Shown here piece by piece: positions 50,294-60,337 of a stretch of DNA of 64,000 nucleotides. The stretch spans positions 645,094 through 709,093 of the forward strand of contig CAMXCT020002335.1 in the NCBI GenBank assembly GCA_947184155.2. Direction: 5' to 3'. The notes under the pieces are model-generated. The model ran no database searches. It saw only the letters and a list, made by a program, of their open reading frames with translations, and was not told where the DNA came from. The position numbers were made by a program, and so were the translations under genes. Origin of the DNA: Cladocopium goreaui (lineage: Eukaryota; Sar; Dinophyceae; Suessiales; Symbiodiniaceae). Position 1 is the stretch's first letter, and each line of letters starts with the position of its first letter.

Positions 50294-51457
50294 ATGGCGC
50301 ACTGGATTGGTGATAAGGTCACCCTGAAGGCAGGCCCACTGACTGGGCCTGACCAAGAGGGCCCAGCTGGAGGCAATAATGATACTGAGGCTCACAGTGA
50401 ATACCAGCGACCTGAGTACAAAGAGTCCTACATTACGGAATACGATGGCATCCAGGTCTATCGGCAGCAGGGCTGTTATGAGCACGCCAAGCAGCTCCAT
50501 GCGTGGTCTTTCTATGAATATAGAATGTGCATCAATGGAGAATGCTGGAATATTATCCTCAATGACGACATGAAGAGCCCGCCGGACTGGGCCTATCCAG
50601 GGTCCAGCTCCGCCAAATTGTCGCATGATTTCTGTCACGTAGATACTGAGGCCAGTGATGACGTCTATACCAACTTTTGGTTTGTGGAAATGGGAGGCCG
50701 ACAGATATGGCCCTTCTATGCCACAGATTCCTTTCAGGAAGATCTATGGATTTGGGTTAGCCCCAGAAGATTTGCAGTCATCACGAACCACCAACACAAT
50801 GAGAAATTGAATCATTTCTATGTCGACAGGATGCATGAACATAATATCCTGGCAAATCGCACACCGTGCTGGCCCTTCACTGAACTGACCAATAGCTCAG
50901 GCAAGGTGACGGACAAAACCATCGCCCTGAACAGAGAATCCCGCTGTAGTTCAGCAGTTCACGAAACTTTCAAGACTGGCTTTGAACACAAGAGTGCCAT
51001 GAAGTCTATGCCGCGAAGAGAAGAGAACCTACATGGCAAGAGAAAGTACTCTGACCCCTCGGGACAAACAAGTACTCAACAGCTTGACCCGTCCGGGAAC
51101 TACAGTGCACGTGATCTGCAGAAACTCAATGCAACCTTTGCTGATCAGTCTGAGACTAAATCAGCTGCAATACCAACCCATACGACCAGCAAAGTCACAA
51201 TGTGGCGGCATGGTGAGGTACCGCCACTAGGACCTGCAGCAGAGGGCCGGGCCCGGGCTGCTAAACAGCTGGCTTATGCACGCACTCTATTAACTGTTGT
51301 CATGGAGGCAGCCACCCAAATGGAAGAAGTTGTGAGCAATTTAGTGCAGATCGAGCACGAACAAGCCACGGCTAAAGGTGAAGATTTGGTGCAAGCTGCT
51401 TCAGCTGCTCCGACTGAATCTTGCACAGATCCAGCTACAGAGGGAAGTCAAAACTGA
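50294..51457 (+). CDS. Unrecognised protein, paralogue of the 46847 ORF
   Basis: 387 residues from ATG 50294 (MAHWIGDKVTLKAGPLTGPD). The in-frame stretch upstream is leader. The conserved domain (residues about 70-230) is shared with the 46847 protein. It is followed by a charged linker (SAMKSMPRREENLHGKRKYS) and a C-terminal helix (AKQLAYARTLLTVVMEAATQ) likely to form a coiled coil. Function unknown. Paralogy inside one element points to duplication of a hairpin-plus-ORF cassette. Confidence 0.65.
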   Translation: MAHWIGDKVTLKAGPLTGPDQEGPAGGNNDTEAHSEYQRPEYKESYITEYDGIQVYRQQGCYEHAKQLHAWSFYEYRMCINGECWNIILNDDMKSPPDWAYPGSSSAKLSHDFCHVDTEASDDVYTNFWFVEMGGRQIWPFYATDSFQEDLWIWVSPRRFAVITNHQHNEKLNHFYVDRMHEHNILANRTPCWPFTELTNSSGKVTDKTIALNRESRCSSAVHETFKTGFEHKSAMKSMPRREENLHGKRKYSDPSGQTSTQQLDPSGNYSARDLQKLNATFADQSETKSAAIPTHTTSKVTMWRHGEVPPLGPAAEGRARAAKQLAYARTLLTVVMEAATQMEEVVSNLVQIEHEQATAKGEDLVQAASAAPTESCTDPATEGSQN

Positions 51458-52090
51458 GCGACCTTAGATTTTGACATCTGCATGCTGTATACAGTCCGAA
51501 GGAACCGCAGCGAAGACTGTGGCCCTTTCCTCACCCCGAGGATGCAGGACGTGAAAAAGATGGTAATTGCACTAGATGGCATGCCTGCTGATAGATCAGT
51601 GAAAGTCGATTAGAGTGTAACATCTAAGAATGCATGTAAAACATGGTTTGCGGTAATTTTCCATTGCACTCATGCAGGAGGTGTCTTTGGTGAGCATGAG
51701 GCCTTTTGCCACGCTGCTCGATAGAGGGCCTGCAACATTTTTAGCTCAAATAAAGGCACTGGATTTCTGATCATCACCAACGTTTCCTAATACAAGGCTA
51801 GTCTTATACTAACTAGATTGCCGTACTTTTTAAACCTATGTTATCACAGACAGGCTGTACAGCGCGCGCCTGTAGCATCTGACTGGCTGTTATGTATACA
51901 ATGTGTTGTCTTGCATGTCCACGAGACCGTGTAGCAATGTTCTCCTTTTTTTGATTTTGATCTGCAAAGCAATTCTGGCTCAAATATAGATTGTCATACT
52001 AGTCATTGACTTTTTATACTTCCTGGCATATCCCTCAGTATCCTTCCTAGCCCGTACCTATATGAGTTTGGTGGTATCAGTCATAAGTGC
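51458..52090 (+). other. Spacer, no gene recognised
   Basis: AT-balanced sequence without supported ORF, repeat or hairpin until 52091. Confidence 0.5.
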
Positions 52091-52126
52091 GAGGCCTCTC
52101 TGGCTAAAGACTGTCAGGGTTGCCTC
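52091..52126 (+). ncRNA. TAAAGACT hairpin upstream of the ankyrin ORF
   Basis: Outer stem GAGGC/GCCTC, internal loop CTCT/GGTT, inner stem CTGGC/GTCAG (one G-T wobble), 8-base loop TAAAGACT. Confidence 0.9.
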
Positions 52127-52148
52127 CGCTTCTTTTTACGGGGCAAGT

Positions 52149-53267
52149 ATGCGACTCCGTGTGCGCCATGGAATCCTTGGCGAAACAGCCCTGACGATGG
52201 ACGTCTTGGAACGGACAACTCTCGGATGGGATATTATGAAACAGACGGCGATGGTGCTTAGGTTGGACTCACCCTTCCAAGTGGTCCTCTACGCAGACAG
52301 CTCGTCAGTAATCCAATCGCCATTGAGGGCTGTCCAATTCGACACTGATACAAATGAGGCAACATTATGCTATATAGTGCAGTCATTGCAAGTCCCGTCA
52401 GCACAGCAATATCAAGACCTTATAACTGCCATTGATCACAAAGATGTGATTGATGTAAGCTATCTTCTTGGCAGGGGCGTAGGCCTTATGGACGTGACGA
52501 CGGAGGGAGGGCATATCAGCACATTAGTAGCCTCTGCTATCCTTCGAGACCACTCTGCTGATCCGTATGCTTACCAGCCTACTGCTGGCCACTGCTTCCC
52601 TCGACATGGGGCCAGTTTAACTTATCTACTGTTACAAGCCCAAGCTGACCCCAATATCATCCCGCCCAAAACGCAACCTACCACTATGTTGGAATTAGCA
52701 GTTGAGTTGGGCAGCTCGCAGCTTGTTCAAACTTTGCTTGAGGCTGGTGCCTCGGTGATGCCCGTGAAAGGAGCGCTACCACCCCTCTTCCTTGCTGTCC
52801 TCCATCGGCACAGGACAAATGTACAGCTGCTCCTAGATGCACAAGCGGACCCGTGGCAGGAGATTGCGATTGCCTCCGTGCTTTGCCATTCACTGCAATG
52901 GCACGGTCACCCTGCCCGTAAAGAAGTCTTCAACGCTGTACAAGCTGCTGCTGCGCAGAGTGCTGAAGACACGGTCATTGACCTGCTACAGCAATTCTGT
53001 AGCGCAACAGACGTGGTGAGACGTGAGCAATCTTCTCTGGCGCGAGTGAAACCCACAGCTTTGACAGATAGGGCCACCACTATCATGAATCAAACTGTGT
53101 GGAAATACCAACATATCGTTGAAAAACAGTCTCGACAGACAAACTTCGCTACGTTTCGATGGCGCAGAATACTAGAAGGACTGTATTTACCAGTACGAAT
53201 ACGAAATGAGCTGCAATCACCCCCGGAGCTCAACCGGGAAGAAACATTCCTGCACCAAGTTGACTAA
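52149..53267 (+). CDS. Ankyrin-repeat protein
   Basis: 372 residues from ATG 52149. An upstream in-frame ATG at 52062 would put the hairpin inside the gene, so I prefer the later start. Ankyrin-like repeats are visible in the middle (DVIDVSYLLGRGVGLMDVTT, then SLTYLLLQAQADPNIIPP, MLELAVELGSSQLVQTLLEA and FLAVLHRHRTNVQLLLDAQA). The C-terminal 100 residues are basic and helical (ATFRWRRILEGLYLPVRIRN-like). Ankyrin repeats bind proteins. The partner is unknown. Confidence 0.7.
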   Translation: MRLRVRHGILGETALTMDVLERTTLGWDIMKQTAMVLRLDSPFQVVLYADSSSVIQSPLRAVQFDTDTNEATLCYIVQSLQVPSAQQYQDLITAIDHKDVIDVSYLLGRGVGLMDVTTEGGHISTLVASAILRDHSADPYAYQPTAGHCFPRHGASLTYLLLQAQADPNIIPPKTQPTTMLELAVELGSSQLVQTLLEAGASVMPVKGALPPLFLAVLHRHRTNVQLLLDAQADPWQEIAIASVLCHSLQWHGHPARKEVFNAVQAAAAQSAEDTVIDLLQQFCSATDVVRREQSSLARVKPTALTDRATTIMNQTVWKYQHIVEKQSRQTNFATFRWRRILEGLYLPVRIRNELQSPPELNREETFLHQVD

Positions 53268-53726
53268 TTGTGTGCTCCAGATGAACACTTTCCCAGTGAG
53301 AGGCTGGCACCAGGTAAAGGCTGAATTCTGGCCTGCTTGTGACCCTAGGAAAAACGAAAGAGCAGTACACATTAGTCACATCTTTCATTTCAACCATGAT
53401 GTCCTTAACTACACAAGTATCGTGTGCTCTGTTACATGTAGCTACCGCTCCCTGCGATCCTATCGGCTCAAAGTACGGCAGTAGACAGACCTGCTGCCTC
53501 AGCTTATTTCCAGAAAAGGGAAATATATAGTGCCTCCTTACCTCGGTGAGGGATCGATATAACAAACCTTTCCGGTGATTGGGCAAAGGGTATTACTACA
53601 GGCTTGTTTTGTCATACAACAGATTACACCTTGCTCTTTCGTGCATTGGGACCTTATTCCACGATAGTGCCCCTCATTGCGTTATCTCCTTTCACCTGAC
53701 TCCTTTCTCTCCTTTCCATTTGGTTT
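53268..53726 (+). other. Spacer, no gene recognised
   Basis: No supported ORF. Pyrimidine content rises from 53660 toward the hairpin array. Confidence 0.5.
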
Positions 53727-54262
53727 CTGGTTTTTCTGGCCAAAGACGTGCCAGGGCTACCAGCGCCTCTCTCCACCACCCCTCTCTTTCTTTTGCTCTC
53801 TCCTCTCCTCTTTTGTTCTTTGGCTCGTCCTTGCGGTCTGCTCCCTCCCTTTCCCTCTCTTTCTCCTTTTCACTCTCGTGCCTGGATTCTCTGACTAAAG
53901 ACTGTCAGGGCTTCCAGCCTCTCTTGTCCGTTCCTTCCCCCCTGATTTCACTTTGCTCCCTCACTGCCTTGTGCGCCGCCTCGGTTGTGCTGTCGTACCT
54001 TAATTTCTTGAGTGTTGGGTGATTTTCGATTCCACTTGTCTCCTGTTAAGGTGCTTGAACTGCCTGGCCAAAGACGTGTCAGGTTTTTCAACACTTGCCC
54101 CCTCCCCCCCTTGTTTCTTTGGTTTGTGTTGCTTTTGGCCTTTTCTGGTTGTTGTCTGTTTTGTTGGTCTTGCTTTGGTTTTCCCTTTTTTGGTTGATTT
54201 TGACTTTCGAGACTGACTGGAGTGCTTGAGTCTTCTGACCAAAGACGTGTCAGGATTCTCAA
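53727..54262 (+). ncRNA. Array of four CAAAGACG hairpins before the helicase ORF
   Basis: Four hairpins spaced 155, 173 and 171 bases apart, each followed by a pyrimidine tract. 53727-53763: outer CTGGT/ACCAG, inner CTGGC/GCCAG. 53882-53917: outer CTGGA/TCCAG, inner CTGAC/GTCAG with loop TAAAGACT. 54055-54091: outer TTGAA/TTCAA, inner CTGGC/GTCAG. 54226-54262: outer TTGAG/CTCAA, inner CTGAC/GTCAG. Every internal loop is 4x4. The stems differ by paired substitutions while the loop is nearly constant. The ORF ATG is 75 bases after the last inner stem. Confidence 0.9.
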
Positions 54263-54328
54263 CACCTCCCGCCCTCCCCCTTAATAACTTTTACACCCAA
54301 ATCTGCTACACAGGAACTGCACAGTGTG

Positions 54329-57300
54329 ATGTCTCTGCTTTCCAGGGAACAAGTTGTGAAGTCCTGGTACGCGAAGAACCCTAACATCAGCTTCTTTGAC
54401 TTGCTCTACGCACTTGAACAGCACAAGAGCATTTCGACTGAGTACGGGCTGAATGTATCAATTGAACAGCACTGGCGATTTGGAGACCCCCATAAGAAGA
54501 CAGCTGCACCTGATCGCCATGACTACGAAATTGCAATGGTCAACGGGAGCGAAACCTTACCTGGACCTGACTGGCACAAGTTGTACCGATGGTTGGTTAG
54601 TCAAAGCTCTGCTTTCTTGCCTTACCATACGGTATATTTGGTGACGGACAATCGTGATTTGCAATCGGACGAGGTCAAGTCTGTGCCTGGACTCAGCCAT
54701 TGGCCAATGGTCGCTGCTTGGTGGAAAGAACGGTTACGCTATGTCGGTCCATATGGAGAACTCACCACAGTTGTCTTTGTCCACATTTCAGCTGACACTG
54801 GTCTTCATAAAGTACACCCGACATGGGCAGGGACGTACATCCTTGATGCTTGTGTGTTCCTCTTTCCGACCATCAATTTTGCACTGATCGACAGCGATTG
54901 TGTGCCAGTGACCCTCTTTGAGATACGAGAACTTTGGCTAGCGAGCACTGACCCAACCCGCCCAGCTACATCAAGCAAAGCTGCAAAGAGCAAACTGTCA
55001 AGCCCCATTGCGTCATCGCACAAACGTGCGCGCTCTGTGGACACGGGAAGGGACATGCAGCAGCCTGGTCCACCATCGAAGCTATCCAGATCGCATAGTG
55101 CGGACCATATTGCTGTCCGAACAGCTGATCCACTACGAGCCCCTCCGTTCACCTACGGTGCCAATTTGGCAGACGAAGTTGACTATGGTGATTCGCCAGA
55201 CCCGAGTCCCCGCATGTCTCGTCGGGCGACGTCCAGCAGCGATGACTCCTCCCCGGCTGGGTCAACCAAACCTACCCGGAAGGACAAAGCAGCCGTGGAT
55301 GAAACTGCCACTGCGCGTAGGCCCAAAGGAGTCATCCTTGTGAGTGAGGCATTCACTGAAATCAACGCGGGTCTGGTCATTGTATTAGCTTCGGGTCATG
55401 AGAGTCCTGTACCTGTCACTGCCTTGGAGGACTCGGATACGGATCCTGATGAAATAGCCCACGTTATTACCAGTGCTTACCATAGACATGTCGAAGCCTA
55501 CCTTGCTACTACATATCCACCTGCAGACGTTGAGCAAGCAGTCGCTAGTGGATTACTTGGCTCTCCTCTGCTTGGCACGTCCACCCGTGTTACTGCAGAT
55601 TGGTGCCATGCGTGGAGTTTGTTAGGCCAGTGGTCTGGATTAGTCACTTTTCCGGTCCCAGCCTCTGGAGTCTGGCCGCGCCATGGTCATTTACGGAGGA
55701 TCCTTGATGGCTACCAAGGCAGACAACCGAACTTCCATAAATGGGCTCGGCCTGCCTACGAGCAAGGTGCCCTTCCGACCCTTAGCCTGCTGCCAGGTGA
55801 GGTCAGTGTACGAGTGCTACCAGGAGACAAGATGTACCAAGCCATGGCAATCGAGCCACATTACATGCGGCCTGTTATTCTGCATGGGTTTGGCACCAAT
55901 GCCAAGAAAAGAATGCCTAGCAGTCTCGCTGACCTCGCCCAATTCGGCTGGTTGCCGCTGGCTGCGGCTTTATTTGGTACACAAGAATGGAAGCCCCAAT
56001 GGCTGCATCACAATTTCCTTCCAGTGGTTGGTCTTCGACTGCATGCCAAAGTGCCTCCTCCTCCTCTCTCCCAAGCTCAACTAATCTTGCTGTGTGGACT
56101 GTGGCAACGGAAGGAACAATCGGAACCCTCATGTACATCGCTGCAGCAAGCAGCTCTCCTAAAGTTTGGTCTTCCGTTACCTTTCAGAGAGATGGCTAAA
56201 TGGGAAGTCACTGTCAATGAGCAGGCCATAGATGTTGGAGAAGTGTCCAAACAAAACTACATTGGAAGACAACCTGAAGCTGCGCTGCCCGTAGCGCTCA
56301 AAGGCTCTGCCGAGTGGGCCTCCTGGGTCCTTTCCCTCTCAGAAGTCTGGCAAGATGACGCCCCAATGCAAGACCGACCCCTTGAAGTGCATTGCAGTGG
56401 ATTAGGGGGTGGCCTACTTAATGGCGAACACGACTATGATATTTTCCTGCAAAATCTTGCGCAAACAAAGGTGTATGGCCCATCGCTTGCGATGACAGAT
56501 GATTGGGAAGCACATGTCACCCAATTGGGCCTCACCAAAACAGTGCATGAATATGCGGTATACCAGCTACTCTCCACTGCAGAAGGATGGACAGCTTGGC
56601 GAGATTTCCTCCCTGAACAGTTCTCCGATCAACAACTGCTGCTCACGAGAGCGATTCGCCTCATTGAGGCCGCGAATATCCGGCCAGCCCATGCCAGGCC
56701 ACCACACCCGACCTGGTCAACAGCAATTATGCAGATCTTTCGTTGCTACCATCCGCAAGGTAAACATCTATTTCTGAAGTCATGTTTTCCACACTTAGTC
56801 ACTACAGCGGATACAGGAGGTGTCAGGGACATCAACGTTTATGGGTTCTCGGCAGGGTCCTATACGGGCCTTGCAGTCCACGAGATCCTGAGTGAATTCG
56901 CTGCGTTCCCTGGCCTCACCAAAGTTGCTGCGATTGCGACGCCGCCAGAGATGATGCGACTTGCCACTGGCGAACGCAGAGTCACACTGGTGCATTGTCT
57001 GGAGGACCGGCTATGTGTGTGGAAACCTGACTCCCTGACAGAATTCAATTATCAGGTTGTTCTTATAGAAGGGCACCCCACATGGAGTGGGCGTGCCAAA
57101 CACTCCTATGGCCACTTGCTCTTCATTGACCTTGATGAAGGAGTCCATGAAATCCAAAGATTGCAAATCACCACCCCTCAAGTCATTCCACATGGAGTAC
57201 GGTGCGAGGGATTGCTGCGTGTACTTTCATGGGTTAGCTTTGACCTTCCTGAACACCTCAAGACGACTCTAAGTGCTCTGTTAGTAGCAGCGGGAGAGGG

Positions 57301-60300
57301 GAACACTGAGCTACAAACAGTACCCATTGTCGGACGGGACATTCGGGATGGTCAGCCTGATACGGAAGCTGAACTACAAGCAGCTCTGATTGCGATGATT
57401 CCTACACCGGGAGGATCCCATGATGAGGGAGGGTTGCTGGTTCGCAACTTACTGGCGGAATTCCTGCGTGGTTTTTCATTACGTACCCTCATCTTCCTAC
57501 TGGACATGGTGCTTCCGCAACTAGACGCTTATCATGCGGGACGGCAGCTCCAACATCTCCAGCCCTGGGTTAGTGTAGAACTAGCTCAGCAGAAGAAGCG
57601 AGGACAAACGGGAACACGGTTACAGGTTACCTACCAATATGAGGCGTATGCTGGCTTTCATGTCATTCACCTACATACTGACGGTGCCCCGCTCCTGCTC
57701 TTTAGTGCACCTTCGGAAGTTCCAACGACCTCGCCGCGTGCTCTCTGTGAAGCTGGGAATCTAGGCAACTTGGAAGCCAACGTGATGGCGGGCAGAGCAC
57801 TACTGGGAGTACTCCAGTTGCCAGACACTCAGCAGCGGTGTGTCATATTACTGGTACATGAAAAGGTGATGCCTAGCGGAACCAGCAAGAACCCTGCTCA
57901 GCGAGCGCTCAAGCGCATTGCCCCGAAGTTGCTGGAGCTTGTTATCGTCTCGCTACCCATTGCTCGGACCTTTTGTGGGCGACTTTTGGACCAGTATCTC
58001 AAAACAATGAGTTACTTTGATCCTGCACAGGACTGGCCGAAACCCATCGAAGACCACGTGTCCATGGCCGTAGTGTGGGAGGAGCTAGCCTTTCTGGGAG
58101 ACACACGCAGCCGCCATGAACTCTTAGTGTTTGCACAAGCTAACCAGTCGCGCCTACCATTGGCAATGGGCATCGTGCAGCCGCATATACCTGTTCGCCG
58201 TATGGCCAGCGAGCGCAAAACGCAGCTGACTGATGCATTAGTCAGAATCTTGAGCCGGTTTTTGACACCAGCCACGATCTCGATGGATGGGGCCCATGAC
58301 AGTTATTACCGTGAGCATCTACTTCCTCTAGCAGCCCACGGTGATGGACATGTCTTGACAGTCTCAATTGCACTGTTGCTGGCCATTCTGACAGGAAGAT
58401 CTGACTTATGTATTGCAGGGGTCTTTGGTGCTGGCAAAACGCGGTCCCTTGCGGTCTTGCTCATTGCCCTGAGCTGCGAACTCAAGGACTTTGTTGCGAT
58501 CATCTATACAAAAGAAAATGTAGCTGCCAAAGCACTTGCGGATCAATTAAGTGACCTCGCGCCCCCCACAATCAGGAGCTTCGGTAGGCTAATTGGTCGC
58601 ATGGAGGAAGGTAAAGGAGACGCATATGCCTCCAAAATTGACGTCCGATGCAGTGACCGTAATAGAATCATCGCTCACAAGAATGTACTCATTGCAACAG
58701 GTGGCTCAGCCACGGCGGAAATGGCGATGCGCTATTCCACTTTTGGCCATTGGATCTCTCGCACCTGGCTTGCTTTCATGGACGAAAGTCAACAGTATGG
58801 CAATTACCATGAGATTGCAGCTCTCGCTGCCATTCAACAACCAACCCTTACTGTCTTCATTGGAGATCACAGGCAAACTCCAGGAGGGCTGTCCAAAGGC
58901 CGAGCAGCGGCTGTCAATCGACGCAAACTGTTGCAACGGCCGTTAGGGCTCCGAGCGCTTGAGAAGCCAGGAGACTATCTTCCGCCGGCACGAATGGCAG
59001 CCCTTGTAGCTCAGCTTTGGCCTGATGCGAGCCAAGATCCGGAGTCAGATCTCTTTAAACTGCTGAGACTTGCAAACAAGCCGCATAGTGGCCCATGGAC
59101 ATCCACTCCGCAAGACTACGAGCTGCCTGTCGCCCTAAGGCGGGTGTTCCACTGCCGAATCTCGTGCCAGTTGGATGCACACAGCAGCCTAATTGCAGCA
59201 GCTCTAGCAGTCCTGCTGATTGCCACAGCACCAGAGGAGTTTGGAGTACCTGAGTGTACCACAACCCTTGAAGCAGCCGGGCTATGTGGTCCTCATCGTT
59301 GGGGTATCATTCTCCCTAACAGCTCACGGGTCTCAATGTTGACGTACCAAGCGATCGTTGCAGTTCGTTATCCTGAATTAGTCCTGCACGAGCCCAATCA
59401 CATCTACATTGGACACTTCGTGCCACATGAGGCCACTGTGGCACAAGGAGGTTTCCGTACAGTACTGTGGAATGCACCTAAAGATCTAAGAGCAGCTGTT
59501 GAAGATGTGGTTGCCTTCTGCACCTACCTGAAGAATTATTATCGCAACTTGCAACAGGGAGCGACCTCGCAGCTGCTTGTCTTATGCAACCGTACGGCGG
59601 TGCACAACTTGCTGCTCCAGCATGGCTTTCAGTCCGCGTGGTATGGCGGGCTGAGAGTTTCCACCACTTCCTCTGCTGCAGGGGCGACAGCACGCATTGC
59701 GGTCATTGTTCAAACAGGTGTCGGGTTTCTAAGTGGAGGACGTAGGGATGCAACAGCAGACGAGCGTGAGGACTGCTATGGAAGAGCAACTGTAGCGCTC
59801 ACAAGAGCCATTGAACATACCTATATTGTCTCGCCTCTTGATATGGCAGGCATGATTGGCATGGCTCAGACACTGGGAGTGTATCATTATGGATACTTCA
59901 CACTGAAAAACCGATACATCCAGTACCATGGCCCTGCGGCCTACCCCACCGACAAAATTGCTATAATGGAATGGGGATTAGTGGCACCTTTTATTTCCCA
60001 AGATAAACCCCCTCTTGCTATTGCCATGATTGTGACCATCAATGGCACGCGAGCGTGGCGACGATATCGGTTGGTGGTGGCATGCAGAGACAAGTTGCGC
60101 CTTCCCCCTGAGGTCCTTGCAGCGCTGGAGTCTCGCACACGTGACCATGTGCTAACGACCAGCGGCTTCTTCCCTGCTCGATTGATCGTGAATACTTGTA
60201 TGGTTACGCTGCTGATGGTTACAGATCTCCTCTCTGGCTATGTGCAGCCTATAATGGGTCCCCAGCACTTGTTCATCGACATAGAGGCCACAAGGTCTTC

Positions 60301-60337
60301 TTTCACGTGGGTATACAGGATCGACAACTTGTCGTAA
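54329..60337 (+). CDS. Serine-hydrolase-like plus UPF1-like SF1 helicase protein
   Basis: 2002 residues from ATG 54329. Residues 1-210 contain NFALIDSDCVPVTLFEI (DSD about 188), reminiscent of a glycosyltransferase-type DxD site but unproven. 220-330 is Ser/Pro-rich linker. NVYGFSAGSYTGLAV (Ser about 841) is a GxSxG nucleophile elbow of an alpha/beta hydrolase, with VHCLEDRLCVW and AKHSYGHLL as possible Asp and His. The helicase has GVFGAGKTR (Walker A, about 1364), FMDESQQYG (Walker B, about 1485), FIGDHRQTPGG (motif III, about 1512), GVGFLSGG and GRATVALTRA (motif VI, about 1818), the pattern of UPF1-like helicases. After about residue 1950 homology to copy 3 moves to the -1 frame (LYGYAADGYRSPLW), so the stop at 60337 results from a frameshift near 60.17 kb. 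Confidence 0.8.
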   Translation: MSLLSREQVVKSWYAKNPNISFFDLLYALEQHKSISTEYGLNVSIEQHWRFGDPHKKTAAPDRHDYEIAMVNGSETLPGPDWHKLYRWLVSQSSAFLPYHTVYLVTDNRDLQSDEVKSVPGLSHWPMVAAWWKERLRYVGPYGELTTVVFVHISADTGLHKVHPTWAGTYILDACVFLFPTINFALIDSDCVPVTLFEIRELWLASTDPTRPATSSKAAKSKLSSPIASSHKRARSVDTGRDMQQPGPPSKLSRSHSADHIAVRTADPLRAPPFTYGANLADEVDYGDSPDPSPRMSRRATSSSDDSSPAGSTKPTRKDKAAVDETATARRPKGVILVSEAFTEINAGLVIVLASGHESPVPVTALEDSDTDPDEIAHVITSAYHRHVEAYLATTYPPADVEQAVASGLLGSPLLGTSTRVTADWCHAWSLLGQWSGLVTFPVPASGVWPRHGHLRRILDGYQGRQPNFHKWARPAYEQGALPTLSLLPGEVSVRVLPGDKMYQAMAIEPHYMRPVILHGFGTNAKKRMPSSLADLAQFGWLPLAAALFGTQEWKPQWLHHNFLPVVGLRLHAKVPPPPLSQAQLILLCGLWQRKEQSEPSCTSLQQAALLKFGLPLPFREMAKWEVTVNEQAIDVGEVSKQNYIGRQPEAALPVALKGSAEWASWVLSLSEVWQDDAPMQDRPLEVHCSGLGGGLLNGEHDYDIFLQNLAQTKVYGPSLAMTDDWEAHVTQLGLTKTVHEYAVYQLLSTAEGWTAWRDFLPEQFSDQQLLLTRAIRLIEAANIRPAHARPPHPTWSTAIMQIFRCYHPQGKHLFLKSCFPHLVTTADTGGVRDINVYGFSAGSYTGLAVHEILSEFAAFPGLTKVAAIATPPEMMRLATGERRVTLVHCLEDRLCVWKPDSLTEFNYQVVLIEGHPTWSGRAKHSYGHLLFIDLDEGVHEIQRLQITTPQVIPHGVRCEGLLRVLSWVSFDLPEHLKTTLSALLVAAGEGNTELQTVPIVGRDIRDGQPDTEAELQAALIAMIPTPGGSHDEGGLLVRNLLAEFLRGFSLRTLIFLLDMVLPQLDAYHAGRQLQHLQPWVSVELAQQKKRGQTGTRLQVTYQYEAYAGFHVIHLHTDGAPLLLFSAPSEVPTTSPRALCEAGNLGNLEANVMAGRALLGVLQLPDTQQRCVILLVHEKVMPSGTSKNPAQRALKRIAPKLLELVIVSLPIARTFCGRLLDQYLKTMSYFDPAQDWPKPIEDHVSMAVVWEELAFLGDTRSRHELLVFAQANQSRLPLAMGIVQPHIPVRRMASERKTQLTDALVRILSRFLTPATISMDGAHDSYYREHLLPLAAHGDGHVLTVSIALLLAILTGRSDLCIAGVFGAGKTRSLAVLLIALSCELKDFVAIIYTKENVAAKALADQLSDLAPPTIRSFGRLIGRMEEGKGDAYASKIDVRCSDRNRIIAHKNVLIATGGSATAEMAMRYSTFGHWISRTWLAFMDESQQYGNYHEIAALAAIQQPTLTVFIGDHRQTPGGLSKGRAAAVNRRKLLQRPLGLRALEKPGDYLPPARMAALVAQLWPDASQDPESDLFKLLRLANKPHSGPWTSTPQDYELPVALRRVFHCRISCQLDAHSSLIAAALAVLLIATAPEEFGVPECTTTLEAAGLCGPHRWGIILPNSSRVSMLTYQAIVAVRYPELVLHEPNHIYIGHFVPHEATVAQGGFRTVLWNAPKDLRAAVEDVVAFCTYLKNYYRNLQQGATSQLLVLCNRTAVHNLLLQHGFQSAWYGGLRVSTTSSAAGATARIAVIVQTGVGFLSGGRRDATADEREDCYGRATVALTRAIEHTYIVSPLDMAGMIGMAQTLGVYHYGYFTLKNRYIQYHGPAAYPTDKIAIMEWGLVAPFISQDKPPLAIAMIVTINGTRAWRRYRLVVACRDKLRLPPEVLAALESRTRDHVLTTSGFFPARLIVNTCMVTLLMVTDLLSGYVQPIMGPQHLFIDIEATRSSFTWVYRIDNLS

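Noticed and set aside
45838-54262. Hairpins as rho-independent-type terminators
   Set aside because: They lie in front of ORFs, lack a T-run directly after the stem, and the organism is eukaryotic.
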